From NCBI GenBank assembly GCA_028751875.1, contig CM054157.1, positions 691,322 through 755,321 on the forward strand: 64,000 nt of DNA, given 5' to 3'. The notes below the pieces were generated by a model that was not told the origin of the DNA, did not search any database, and was given only the letters and a program-made list of their open reading frames with translations. A program made the translations under genes and the position numbers. Position 1 is the stretch's first letter, and each line of letters begins with the position of its first letter. The DNA is from Rapana venosa. Lineage: Eukaryota; Mollusca; Gastropoda; Neogastropoda; Muricidae. Shown piece by piece: positions 55,001-64,000 of this stretch.

Positions 55001-58000
55001 GCCTTTCTTTTCCTTCCCCTGTCTTTCTTTTCCTTTCCCTTCTTTCTTTTCCTCCCTGTCTTTTTTTCTCTCCCTGTCTTTCTTTCCTTTCCCCTGCCTT
55101 TTTTTTCTCTGTCTTCTTTTCCTTCCCTGTTTCTTCTTTTCCTTCTTTCCCCTGCTTTTTTCCCCCCTGCTTTTCTCCTGCCTTTTCCTTTCCCCTGCTA
55201 TCTTTTTCCTTCCTGTTTCTTTTCCTTTCCCCCTGCTCTTTCTTTCCCTGTCTCTTTTCTTTCCTCCTTTTTCCTGCTTTTCCTTCCTGTTCTTTTCTTT
55301 TCCTGCCTTTTTTCTCCCCTGTCTTTTTTTTCCTTTCTCCTGCTTCTTTCTTTCCTTTTTCCCTCCTTCTTCTTTTCCTTTCCCCTCTTCTTTTTCTTTC
55401 CCCTGTCTTTTTTTTTTTTTCCTTACCCTGCCTTTTTTTTTTTTCCTTTTTCCCCCTGCCTTTTTTCCTTTCCTACTTTCTTTCTTTCTCTGCTTATTTT
55501 TTTCCCCTGCTTTTCTTTTCCTCTGTTTCTTTTCCCCTCCTTTCTTTTCCTTTCCCCTGCTTTCTTTCCTTTCCTCCTTCTCTTTTTTTCTTTTCTTTCC
55601 TTCTTTTTTTCCTTTCCTGTCTTTTTTCTTCCCTTTTTTTTCCTTTCCCTTCTTTTTCCTTTCCCCCTGCCTTTTCCCCCTGCCCTTCTTTTCCTTTCCC
55701 CTGTCTTTTTTTCCTTTTCCCTGTTTCTCTTCCTTCCCGCTGTCTTTCTTTCTTTCCTCTCCTTTCTTTTCTTTCCCCTGCCTTTTTCCCTCCTTTCTTT
55801 CCTTTCCCTGTCTTTCTTTTCCTTTCCCCTGCCTTTCTTTTCCTTCCCCTGCTTTCTTTTCTTCCCTCTCCCCTTCCCCTTTCTTTTTTTCCCTTTCTTC
55901 CTCCCCTGCCTTTCTCGTTTTTTTCTCCCCTGCCTTTCTTTTCCTTTCCCCCTGTCTTCTTTCTTTCCCTCCTTTCTTTTCCTTCCCTGCCTTTTCTTCC
56001 TATTTCTTTCTTTCCCTCTTTTTTCTTCCCCCCTGCCTTTTCCCCCTTCTTTTTCTTTTCCTTTCCCCTGCCTTTCTTTTCCTTCCTTGTTTTCTCTTCT
56101 CTTCCTTCCCCTGTTTTTCTTTCCTTTCCCTTCCTTTCTTTCTTTCCTTTCCCCTGTCTTTCTTTTCCTTCCCTGCCTTTCTTTTCCTTTCCCCTGTCTT
56201 TCTTTTCTTTCCCTGCCTTTTCCCTGCTTTCTTTCCTCCACGTCTTCTGTTCCTTTCCCCTTTTTTCCTCTGCTTTTTTTTCCTTTCCCCTGTCTTTCTT
56301 TTCCTTTCCCCTGCCTTTCTTTCTTCCTGCTTTTCCTCCCTGCCTTTTTCCTGCCTTCTTTTTCCCCCTGCCTTTTCCTCCTGCCTTTCTTTTTCTTCCC
56401 TGTTTTTTTTTCCTTTCCCTCTGCTTTTCTCATTCTTTCCTTTCCCTGTTCTTTTCTTTCCTCCTTTCTTTTCTCTCCCTGCTTTTTCTCTTTCTTTCCT
56501 TCCTCTTTCTTTCTTTCCCCTGTTTTCCTTTCTTTCATTTTTTTCCCTGCCTTTCTTTTCCTTTCCGCCTTTCTTTCCTGACTTTTCCTTTCCCCTGCCT
56601 TTCTTTTCCTTTTCCCTGTCTTTTTTTCCCCCTTACTCTGTCTTTCTTTTCCTACTCCCCTGCCTATTTCCCCTGCCTTACTTTTCTTTTCCCTTGCCTT
56701 TTCCCCCTTCCTTTCTTTCCCTTTTTCCCTGTCTTTCTTTCTTTTCCCCTTCCTTTTCCCCCTGCGATTCTTTTATTTTTCCCTCTGCCTTTTTCTCCTG
56801 CCTTTCGTTTCCTTTCCCCTGTCTTTCTTGTCCCCTGCCTTTTTCCTTTGTCTTTCTTTTCCTTCCCCTGTTTACCTTTTTCTTTTCCCCTGCCTTTCTT
56901 TTCCTTTCCCCCTGTCTTTCTTTTCTTTTTCCCTGCCTTTTCCCCCTGCGATTCTTTTATTTTTCCCTCTGCCTTTTTCTCCTGCCTTTCGTTTCCTTTC
57001 CCCTGTCTTTCTTTTCCCCTGCCTTTTTCTTTGTCTTTCTTTTCCCTTCCCCCTGTTTACCTTTTTCTTTTCCCCTGCCTTTCTTTTCCTTTCCCCCTGC
57101 CTTTTCTTTTCTCTTCCCCCTGCCTTTTCCCCTGCATTTCTTTCCCTTTCCTTACCTTTCTTTTCCTTCCCTCCTTCCTTTTCTTCTATCTTTCTTTTTC
57201 TTTCCCCTGTCTTTCTTTTCCTTTCCCCCTGCCTTTTTCCCCTGCCTTTCTTTTCCTTTCCCATGGCTTTCTTTTCCTTTCCCATGTCTTTCTTTTTCTT
57301 ACTCCCTGCCTTTTCCCTCCTGCCTTCTTTTCCTTTTCCCCTGCCTTTCTTTTCCTTTCCCCTGTCTTTCTTTTCCTTTCCCCCTGTCTACCTCTTCACC
57401 TTCTCTTCACCCCTGCTTTTTCCCCCCTGCATTTCTTTTCTTTCCCCTGCCTTTCTTTTGCTTTCCCTTGCCTTTCTTTTCCTTCCCTCCTGCCTTTTCT
57501 TCCTATCTTTCTTTTCCTTTCCCTTGTCTTTCTTCTCCTTTCCCCTGTTCCTATCTTTCTTTTCCTTTCCCCTGTCTTTCTTTTCCTTTCCCCCTGCTTT
57601 TTTTCCCCGCCTTTCTTTTCCTTCCCCCCTGCCTTTCTTTTCCTTCCCCCTGTCTTTCTTTTCCTTCCCCCCTGCCTTTCTCCTGCTTTCTTTTCCTTCC
57701 CCCCTGCCTTTTCTCCTGCCTTTCTTTTCCTCCCCACTCCCCTGCCTATTTCTCCTGCCTTTTTTTTCCTTTCCCCCTGCCTTTCTTCTCCTTTCCCCTG
57801 TCTTTCTTTTCCTTTCCCACTGCCTTTTTCCATGCCTTTCTTTTCCGTTCCCCTGGTTTTCTTTTCTTTTCCCTTCCTTTCTTTTCCTTTCCCCTGTTCT
57901 TCTTTTTTTCCTTTCCCCTGTCTTTCTTTTCCTTTCCCCTGTCTTTCTTTTCCTTCCCCCTGCCTTTCTTTTCCTTTCCACTGTCTTTCTTTTCCTTTCC

Positions 58001-58735
58001 CCCTGCCTTTTCCCCCTGCCTTTCTTTTCCTTTCCACTGTCTTTCTGTTCCTTTCCCCCTCCCGTTTTCCCCTGCCTTTCTTTTCCTTTCCCCTGTCTTT
58101 CTTTTCCTTCCCTCCTGCCTATTTCTCCTGCCTTTCATTTCCTGCCTTTCTTTTCCTTTCCCCTGTCTATCCTTTTCCTTTCCCCCTGTCTTTCTTTTCC
58201 TTTCCCCCTGTCTTTCTTTTCCTTTCCCTGTCTTTCTTTTCCTTTCGCCTGTCTTTCTTTTCCTTTCCCTTGTCTTTCCTTTCCTTTTCCCCTGCCTTTT
58301 TCTTGTCTTTCTTTTCCTTTTCCCTGCCTTTCTTTTCCCCTGTTTTTCCCCCCTGTCTTTCTTTTCCTTTCCCCATGCCTTTTTCTCCTGCCTTTCTTTT
58401 CCTTTCTCTGCTTTTCTTTTCCCCTGCCTTTTTCCCCCGTCTTTCGTTTCCCCTGCCTTTTCCTCCTGTCTTTCTTTTCCTTTCCCCTGTCTTTCTTTTC
58501 CTTTCCCTGTCTTTCTTTTCCTTTCCCCTGCCTTTCTTTTCCTTTCCCCTGTCTTTCTTTGTTCTTTCCCCCTGTCTATCTTTTTCCTTTCCCCTGTCTA
58601 TCTTTTTCCTTTCACCTTTCTTTTCCTTTCCCCCTGTCTTTTTCCTTTCCCCTGTCTTTCTTTTTCTTTCCCTGTCTTTCTTTTTCTTTCCCCTGTCTTT
58701 CTTTTTCCTTTCCCTGTCTGTCTCCCTCTGTTCAC
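46017..58735. repeat. 12.7-kb polypyrimidine minisatellite, about 21-bp unit
   Basis: Modal unit CTTTCTTTTCCTTTCCCCTG plus T or C. Length varies by C- and T-run changes, with CTGCC versus CTGTC junctions. The plus strand is almost all C and T, with about one G per unit and rare A. Frames stay open for up to about 1,650 codons in all registers because the strand lacks A and hence stop codons. Since 21 is a multiple of 3, each register repeats a heptapeptide such as CLSFPFP. Larger internal duplications exist, for example TTCCACTAAC-containing blocks near 48631 and 51632, and long matching blocks at 53780-54120 and 56565-56900. Copies near 54900-56500 are the most degenerate. Confidence 0.97.
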
Positions 58736-58810
58736 CTGATGTCCAATTGAATCTGTCTGTCTGTCTGTCTGTCTCTGTCTCTCTGTCTCTCTCTCTCTTT
58801 CTCTCTCCTT
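58736..58810. repeat. CTGT/CT tail of the array
   Basis: TGATGTCCAATTGAATCTGT then CTGT and CT repeats. TGATGTCCAATTGAA is loosely similar to the LINE 3' end near 3552-3570, which is also followed by a pyrimidine repeat. Confidence 0.7.
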
Positions 58811-58975
58811 TTTTCAAGGGCTGGATAGGGGGAAAAGTCAGTTATTCATTTCCCCTCAGAACATAATAAATTTCGTTAGTTCATTGGTTTGTTAGTCTGT
58901 TCTTTTTCTATCTCATATTATTAATCCTGTGTATCCACATCAAGAAACCTAGCATGCTAATGGAACACGAAGCAC

Positions 58976-59002
58976 GCACACACGCACACACACACACACA
59001 CA

Positions 59003-59043
<41 letters not shown>
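58976..59043. repeat. (CA)n microsatellite
   Basis: CA repeats with one ACC phase slip, ending at family C. Confidence 0.96.
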
Positions 59044-59300
59044 AAGCCAGCATCATCAGCCATATCAGAAAGCAACACCTCAGCCACAGCCTGCAGCCAT
59101 CACACTGACTTGATGCAACAGTCATGTGGCGCCAGATCACACACACACACACACACTCTATACACGGGGCAACACTGTAATCACCACACTCTATGCTCAG
59201 AAACTAGCACGAAAGTGTTTTACTTTGGCAACAGACCACAGTGAGAGGAAGCAAGGCTAGCTGTTTTCACCTGGCAAAACCGCCCTGCCTACATGTGAAC
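59043..59300 (+). repeat. Dispersed family C, longest copy
   Basis: CAGCATCATCAGCCATATCA, GAAAGCAACACCTCAGCC, ACTTGATGCAACAGTCATGT, an internal CA tract, CACGGGGCAACACTGTAATC and TTTGGCAACAGACCACAG. The left part matches 35478-35570 and the right part matches 18245-18400. Confidence 0.65.
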
Positions 59301-59504
59301 ACTGCTGTGCTGTGCAGGCCTGGTGTCGTTTATTGAGAAAGATTACTCAGCAGGAAAAGAGGCAGCACACGAACAAGGGAGCAATAGAAAAAGAAAATTT
59401 AACAGTGGAGATGGTATCGATGTACCTAGAGGGTCAAGGAAGTAAGCATCATTCTTACAAAATAACGGTGTGCGTATGAAACCATCAACAACAATTACAC
59501 AAGG

Positions 59505-59667
59505 AAGAGGAAAAGGAGGAGCAGGAGGAGAGAGAGGAGGAGGAGGAGGAGGAGAAGAAGAAGAAGAAGAAGAAGAAGAAGAAGAAGAAGAAGAAGAAGA
59601 ACAAGAACAAGAACAAGAACAAGAAGAACAAGAAGAACAAGAAGAACAAGAAGAAGAAGAAGAAGAA

Positions 59668-59755
<88 letters not shown>
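59505..59755. repeat. Compound GAG/GAA/CAA/GAT trinucleotide array
   Basis: GGAGGAGGA, about 20 GAA, GAACAA alternations, CAACAACAA and about 18 GAT steps. The plus frame (poly-Glu, poly-Gln, poly-Asp) then runs straight into a SINE, so it is not taken as a gene. Confidence 0.96.
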
Positions 59756-59756
<1 letters not shown>

Positions 59757-59998
59757 CGACTTATTAGCGCACGTTAAAGAACCCACGGCAATAAGAGAGT
59801 TGTCCCTGGCAAAATTCCATTGAAAGAAGCCACTCTGAGAGATAAACAAATAAGGAACAAGAAAAACTAATGGGTGGCGCTGCTCTCATGGAGACGCGCT
59901 CTTCCCGGGGAGAAAAGCCCGAACTTCACGCAGAGAAATCTGCAGTGACTTAAAATGGTATAAATGAAATAAACGAAATGAAATGAGCTACAAGAATG
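59756..59998 (+). mobile_element. Gastropod-type SINE copy
   Basis: GCGCACGTTAAAGAACCCAC, AGAGTTGTCCCTGGCAAAAT, GGGTGGCGCTGCTCTCATGG and CCCGAACTTCACGCAGAGAA. From memory these blocks match a highly repeated SINE of gastropod genomes. The tRNA-like 5' head is absent or replaced by the (GAT)n repeat. The 3' end is AAATGAAATAAACGAAATGAAATG. Confidence 0.6.
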
Positions 59999-60544
59999 GC
60001 AATGGTTGTTACATCTTAAAACAGACGGAGACTTTAAAGTTTTAACTACTTTCATTTAGACGCACAATAACATCTTTTCAGTGAATACGAAGGTCATTTG
60101 AATTAAAAAATGGTTACTCTCAATGTTTGATTATTATCTGGTTATTTTGTGTATGCTTTTCTTTGTACCGAAATACCTCTTTCTTGGAATGAATAATTTG
60201 ACTTGACTTTTAGAGACTGACGAAATCAACATTCAAACATCGAAAATATTCAGCGATCATTCAAATTGCATACATGATTATATTCTAAAAGATCTAAGAA
60301 TATTTAGTTTTATGACAAAACCTCACAACAAAGTAGAGAAACATATCTTTTTGCTTTCTCCCCCTTAAAGGGTAAGAAAACGAGTCATGCTGATACCTAT
60401 ACCAATACTGTCAAGCATTTTGCGCTGTACACAGAAAGGCCTGTTAATCATGCCGGTGAATAAACAGAACCAAAGACGGATTCCCCGCTCTGTGAAAGAG
60501 ATCTGATTGGAGAAAACATTCACAGCATGCTGCACCTCCTCCAT
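59999..60544. other. Unannotated interval
   Basis: AT-rich. TTGACTTGACTTTT near 60198 resembles the pentamer tail of the LINE at 39598 and may be a LINE 3' end, with TTGTACCGAAATACCTC upstream. Otherwise nothing recognised. Confidence 0.4.
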
Positions 60545-60790
60545 CCCTCCCTCCCTCCCCTACCTGAGATCTGTTCCATGACGCCTGCAGACCAGCACCT
60601 GCTGCCAGACTTATCTGACATCGTCAGACAGGTGCCAGCCAGGGACAACACCTGACACCAAGACGCCCGTCATTCCACCCCCCACCCCCACACACTACTC
60701 TACCATCGAAGAGTAGTATGTAACTCTACAGAGCACCTTTCAACCCCCAACAAGGCACAGCATCAGTCAGGCAGGCCATCTCCTTAGTGA
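60545..60790 (+). repeat. Dispersed family D, copy 2
   Basis: CCCTACCTGAGATCTGTTCC, CAGGTGCCAGCCAGGGACAA, CACCTGACACCAAGACGC, a C-rich spacer, a perfect 8-bp-stem hairpin (ACTACTCT with AGAGTAGT, about 60695-60718), and CATCAGTCAGGCAGG. It aligns with 42590-42840. Confidence 0.75.
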
Positions 60791-61017
60791 GTGAAGTGAA
60801 GGGAAGCAGACTCAGGAAATACAACGAGCTGTGGTTTTCCTTTTGCAAAGCACTGTGCAGAGCAGTCTGAAGTTGATAGAATTTCACTTCAGGGCGAAAA
60901 AAAGACAAGTTGATAAACAAAACTATTATAATGAGGAAATAGAGAGAAAGAAGAACTACAAGAAAAGAGAAGGTCGTGGATAGCTAGAAAAGCAAGATAG
61001 TATGGAAGTAGAAGGGG

Positions 61018-61175
61018 GAAAGAAAGACAGACAGACAGACAGACAGACAGGCAGACAGGCAAGCAGGCAGAGAGATTGGCAAGCAAACAGGCAGACAGAC
61101 AGAAAGGCAGACAGACAGACATACATACAGACGGGCAGGCAGACAGACAGGAAGGCAGATAAACAGACAGACAGG
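61018..61175. repeat. CAGA/CAGG tetranucleotide repeat
   Basis: GACAGACAGACAGACAGGCA and variants. A related GAAA tract lies at about 61420-61495. Confidence 0.93.
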
Positions 61176-61770
61176 CTGGAAAGAGCAGTTTGATCATTTC
61201 TATGTTTTTCTTTAGAAAGAAAGATGGACGTGCTGATAAACAAAAGAAGACAGGCATAAGGAGAAAATGGAGAAAAACAACAACCATGATAAAAGATGAG
61301 ATTGTGTAAAATTGGAAAAGCAGAGGCCTTAAAAAATAGAGAGGAAAAGGATGGAAGACAGGGAAAAACATCGACAAAAAGTAGTGAAGAATAAACAAAG
61401 AAATAAAAAATCGAAGAAAGAAAGAAAAAGGGAAAGAAAGAAAGAAAGAAGGAAAGAAGGAAAGACAGACAGAAAGACAGAAAGAAAGAAACAAAGAGCA
61501 ATGTGGAAATTTAGAAAGAGATCAATAGAAGAATAGAAGAGAATAATAAAAAGAAAAATATTAGGAAAAGAACAAGTTCAGAAAGAAAGATTTCCTGGAG
61601 ACAGGCAGATAGGCAGATAAACAGACGGACAAAAAGGGAAAACCTGGGGAAAGTACACTGTATGTCGGCTGTTGTCTCCACACACTGCGAGAAAGCATAC
61701 TGTAGAAGGAAAAGCAAGAAGTGCAAAGCACAGCAAAGCAGCTCATTAACGTGACAGAACCTATCCAATC
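61176..61770. other. Purine-rich unannotated interval
   Basis: A/G-rich with AAAG repeats. Short frames only. No gene. Confidence 0.55.
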
Positions 61771-62180
61771 CTGTTGTTTATGGCCCCGCCCCCCACAGAG
61801 GCCCTATCAGGGCTGTCACCTCGTCAACTTTTAAATCTCAGAATAAAACTGTACAGAGCATCACACGACATGGCACACACATACAATAATGCGTTATTGC
61901 TACACTGGGCAACAAGATACAAACTCAGTAGAGGAAAACAGTTCAATTCAACACAATGCATACAATTCAATGCCAAATTATACAACACAGTACAGTGCAA
62001 TGCTATACAGCAAATTACAAAGGAATCTCATCAACCATTTTGATCCGGTTCAATCCAGTTCAAAGCAACCCTATCCCATGTTCTCCCACCCTAGGCAAAA
62101 CATGCAGTGTTGCGCTATCTTGTCACATCAGTCCAACCCTACACAGTCCAGTCCAATGCAATAAGTACAATACAACATGA
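61771..62180. other. Unannotated interval leading into the TACAC satellite
   Basis: GC-box-like CCCCGCCCCCC near 61786, then unique sequence. From about 61940 it becomes rich in TACAA/CAATGC motifs that grade into the satellite. No gene recognised. Confidence 0.45.
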
Positions 62181-62690
62181 TACAATTTTCTACACTACAC
62201 AACGCTATACTACACTACACCATACTACACTACACTACACCATACTAACACTACACTACACTACACCATACTACACTACAATACACTACACTACACAATA
62301 CTACACTACACTACACCATACTACACTACACTACACTACACCATACTACACTACACTACACTACACCATACTACACTACACTACACTAACACCATACTAC
62401 ACTACACTACACTACACCATACTACACTACAATACACTACACCACACCATACTCACTACACTACACTACACTACACCATACTGCACAACACAACACTACC
62501 TACACTACACTACACTACACTACACCATACTACACTACACTACACTACACTACGCCATATAACGCTAACCCTAGGCAAAACATGCAGTCTTGCGCTATCT
62601 TGTCACATCAGTCCAACCCTACACAGTCCAGTCCAATGCAATAAGTACAATACAACATAATACAATATTCTACACTACACAACGCTATAC
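62088..62690. repeat. Duplicated 125-bp block flanking TACAC repeats
   Basis: ACCCTAGGCAAAACATGCAG through TACACTACACAACGCTATAC occurs at 62088-62215 and 62567-62690, about 480 bp apart, nearly identical (GTGTTGCG versus GTCTTGCG and few others). Confidence 0.94.
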
Positions 62691-63590
62691 TATGCCACAA
62701 AACACTACACAACACTACACATACACTACACTACACTACACTACACTACACAAAGTCACATAACTGCACTGCACTGCACTGCACTGCACTGCACTACACT
62801 ACACTACACTGCACTACACTACACTACACTACGCCATGTAACGCTACACTACACTACACTACGCCATACAACGCTACACTACACCATACTGCACCACACT
62901 ACACTACACTACGCCATATAACGCTACACTACACTACACTACTTACACTCCACTCCACTCCACTCCACTTCACTACGCCATATAACGCTACACTACACTA
63001 CACTACGCCATATAACGCTACACTACACTACACTACGCCATATAACGCTACACTACACTACACTACACTACGCCATATAACGCTACACTACACTACACTA
63101 CGCCATATAACGCTACACTACACTACACTACGCCAGATTAACGCTACACTACACTACACTACGCCATATAAACGCTACACTACACTACACTACGCCATAT
63201 AACGCTACACTACACTACACTACGCCATATAACGCTACACTACACTACACTTACGCCATATTAACGCTACACTACACTACACTACGCCATATAACGCTAC
63301 ACTACACTACACTACGCCATATAACGCTACACTACACTACCTTACGCCATATAACGCTACACTACACTACACTACGCCATATAACGCTACACTACACTAC
63401 ACTACGCCAAATAACGCTACACTACACCATACTACACTACACTACACTACGCCATATAACGCTACACTACACTACACTACGCCATGTAACGCTACACTAC
63501 ACCATACTACACTACACTACACTTACGCCATATAACGCTACACTACACTACACTACACTACACCATATAACGCTACACTACATCATACTA
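62180..63590. repeat. TACAC pentamer satellite with 30-bp higher-order unit
   Basis: 62180-62560 is (CTACA)n with CCATA interruptions. From about 62820 it becomes a regular 30-bp unit, CGCTACACTACACTACACTA plus CGCCATATAA, about 20 copies with single-base variants. There is a short (CACTG)n block near 62765-62800. Confidence 0.96.
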
Positions 63591-63827
63591 CAAACACAAA
63601 GCACACCTTCCTTTTCCTCTCTCTTTCTCTGCAGTCCTGCTTCTCTAATTTTACACTCTCATCTTTCATCATGGTTGTTCTTTTTCGCCATTTTCTCCTT
63701 ATGCTGTCTTCCTTTGTTTATCGGCACGTCCGTCTCTCTTTCTAAAAAAAAACACGCGAAAATGATCAAGACGTCCTTCCCAGAGTCTGTCAGCCTGTCT
63801 GCCTTCATCTCCACCACCCTACCTAAA

Positions 63828-63830
63828 CGT

Positions 63831-63908
<78 letters not shown>
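63828..63908. repeat. (GT)n microsatellite
   Basis: About 39 GT steps followed by GCGTGTGCGCATGTG. The last 90 bases of the window show nothing further. Confidence 0.97.
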
Positions 63909-63913
<5 letters not shown>

Positions 63914-64000
63914 GCGCATGTGTCTGTAGGCGTATGCGTGCGTGTGTGAGAGCATACATTTGATATAATTAATATGTTAACTCTAATAGTTTGTGAACTG

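Noticed and set aside
46141..58866. Open frames of 600 to 1,650 codons on both strands encoding Ser/Phe/Pro/Leu or Lys/Gly/Glu/Arg repeats
   Set aside because: They overlap in several registers at once and follow directly from the 21-bp polypyrimidine repeat, which lacks A and therefore stops. No start context, domain or unique region was found.
59470..59823. Frame with poly-Glu, poly-Gln and poly-Asp resembling an acidic nuclear protein
   Set aside because: It is a trinucleotide array whose C-terminal residues are translated SINE sequence.
61956..62562. Tyr/Thr/His-rich frame (TTLHYT repeats)
   Set aside because: Translation of the TACAC pentamer satellite.

Overview
The window looks like non-genic, repeat-saturated nuclear DNA from an animal, most probably a gastropod mollusc. 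The evidence is the mixture of decayed non-LTR retrotransposons (CR1/L2-like, Rex1-like and RTE-like), tRNA-derived SINEs of a type I associate with gastropods, very long microsatellites and kilobase-scale minisatellites. The taxonomic call rests on remembered element resemblance and is an inference. I see no convincing host protein-coding gene, no rRNA gene and no functional tRNA gene. By rough eye count about half of the 64 kb is tandem repeat. Most very long open frames are low-complexity artefacts of repeats that happen to lack stop codons.

Layout. 1-7.5 kb: a 26-bp minisatellite, a LINE 3' fragment running into (CT)n/(CA)n, a 1.8-kb GACA-rich minisatellite, and GAA, GA and GAAT arrays. 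7.5-18 kb: several copies of an unnamed dispersed repeat (called family A, with terminal module T, here). One copy is split by a LINE insertion that still shows a 13-bp target-site duplication and a 5' inversion. RTE-like fragments and a 1.75-kb 29-bp minisatellite follow. 18-27 kb: SINEs, including one with a tRNA-like head joined to a 5S-rRNA-like segment, GATA/GACA arrays, and a nearly complete but twice-broken CR1/L2-like LINE on the minus strand (20.2-23.1 kb). 27.7-34.4 kb: a 6.7-kb array of 14- and 18-bp units containing a 251-bp antisense piece of reverse transcriptase. 36-40.4 kb: a 34-bp minisatellite, then a 31-bp minisatellite split by a Rex1-like LINE whose reverse transcriptase frame is still open. 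The 251-bp piece matches this LINE at 250 of 251 positions. 40.4-46 kb: more dispersed repeats, SINEs, an RTE-like pseudogene and one unrecognised 130-codon frame. 46.0-58.7 kb: a 12.7-kb, almost pure polypyrimidine array of about 21-bp units. 58.7-64 kb: trinucleotide repeats, a SINE, and a TACAC-based satellite with a 30-bp higher-order unit.

Functionally, the sequence records retrotransposition (target-primed insertion, twin priming, tails that grade into microsatellites) and the growth of tandem arrays by internal duplication. I found no operon-like or pathway-like gene set and no convincing new biological system. The most interesting items are the antisense reverse-transcriptase patch inside the 6.7-kb array, the twin-primed nested LINE, the tRNA/5S chimeric SINE, the giant polypyrimidine tract and the undescribed family A repeat.
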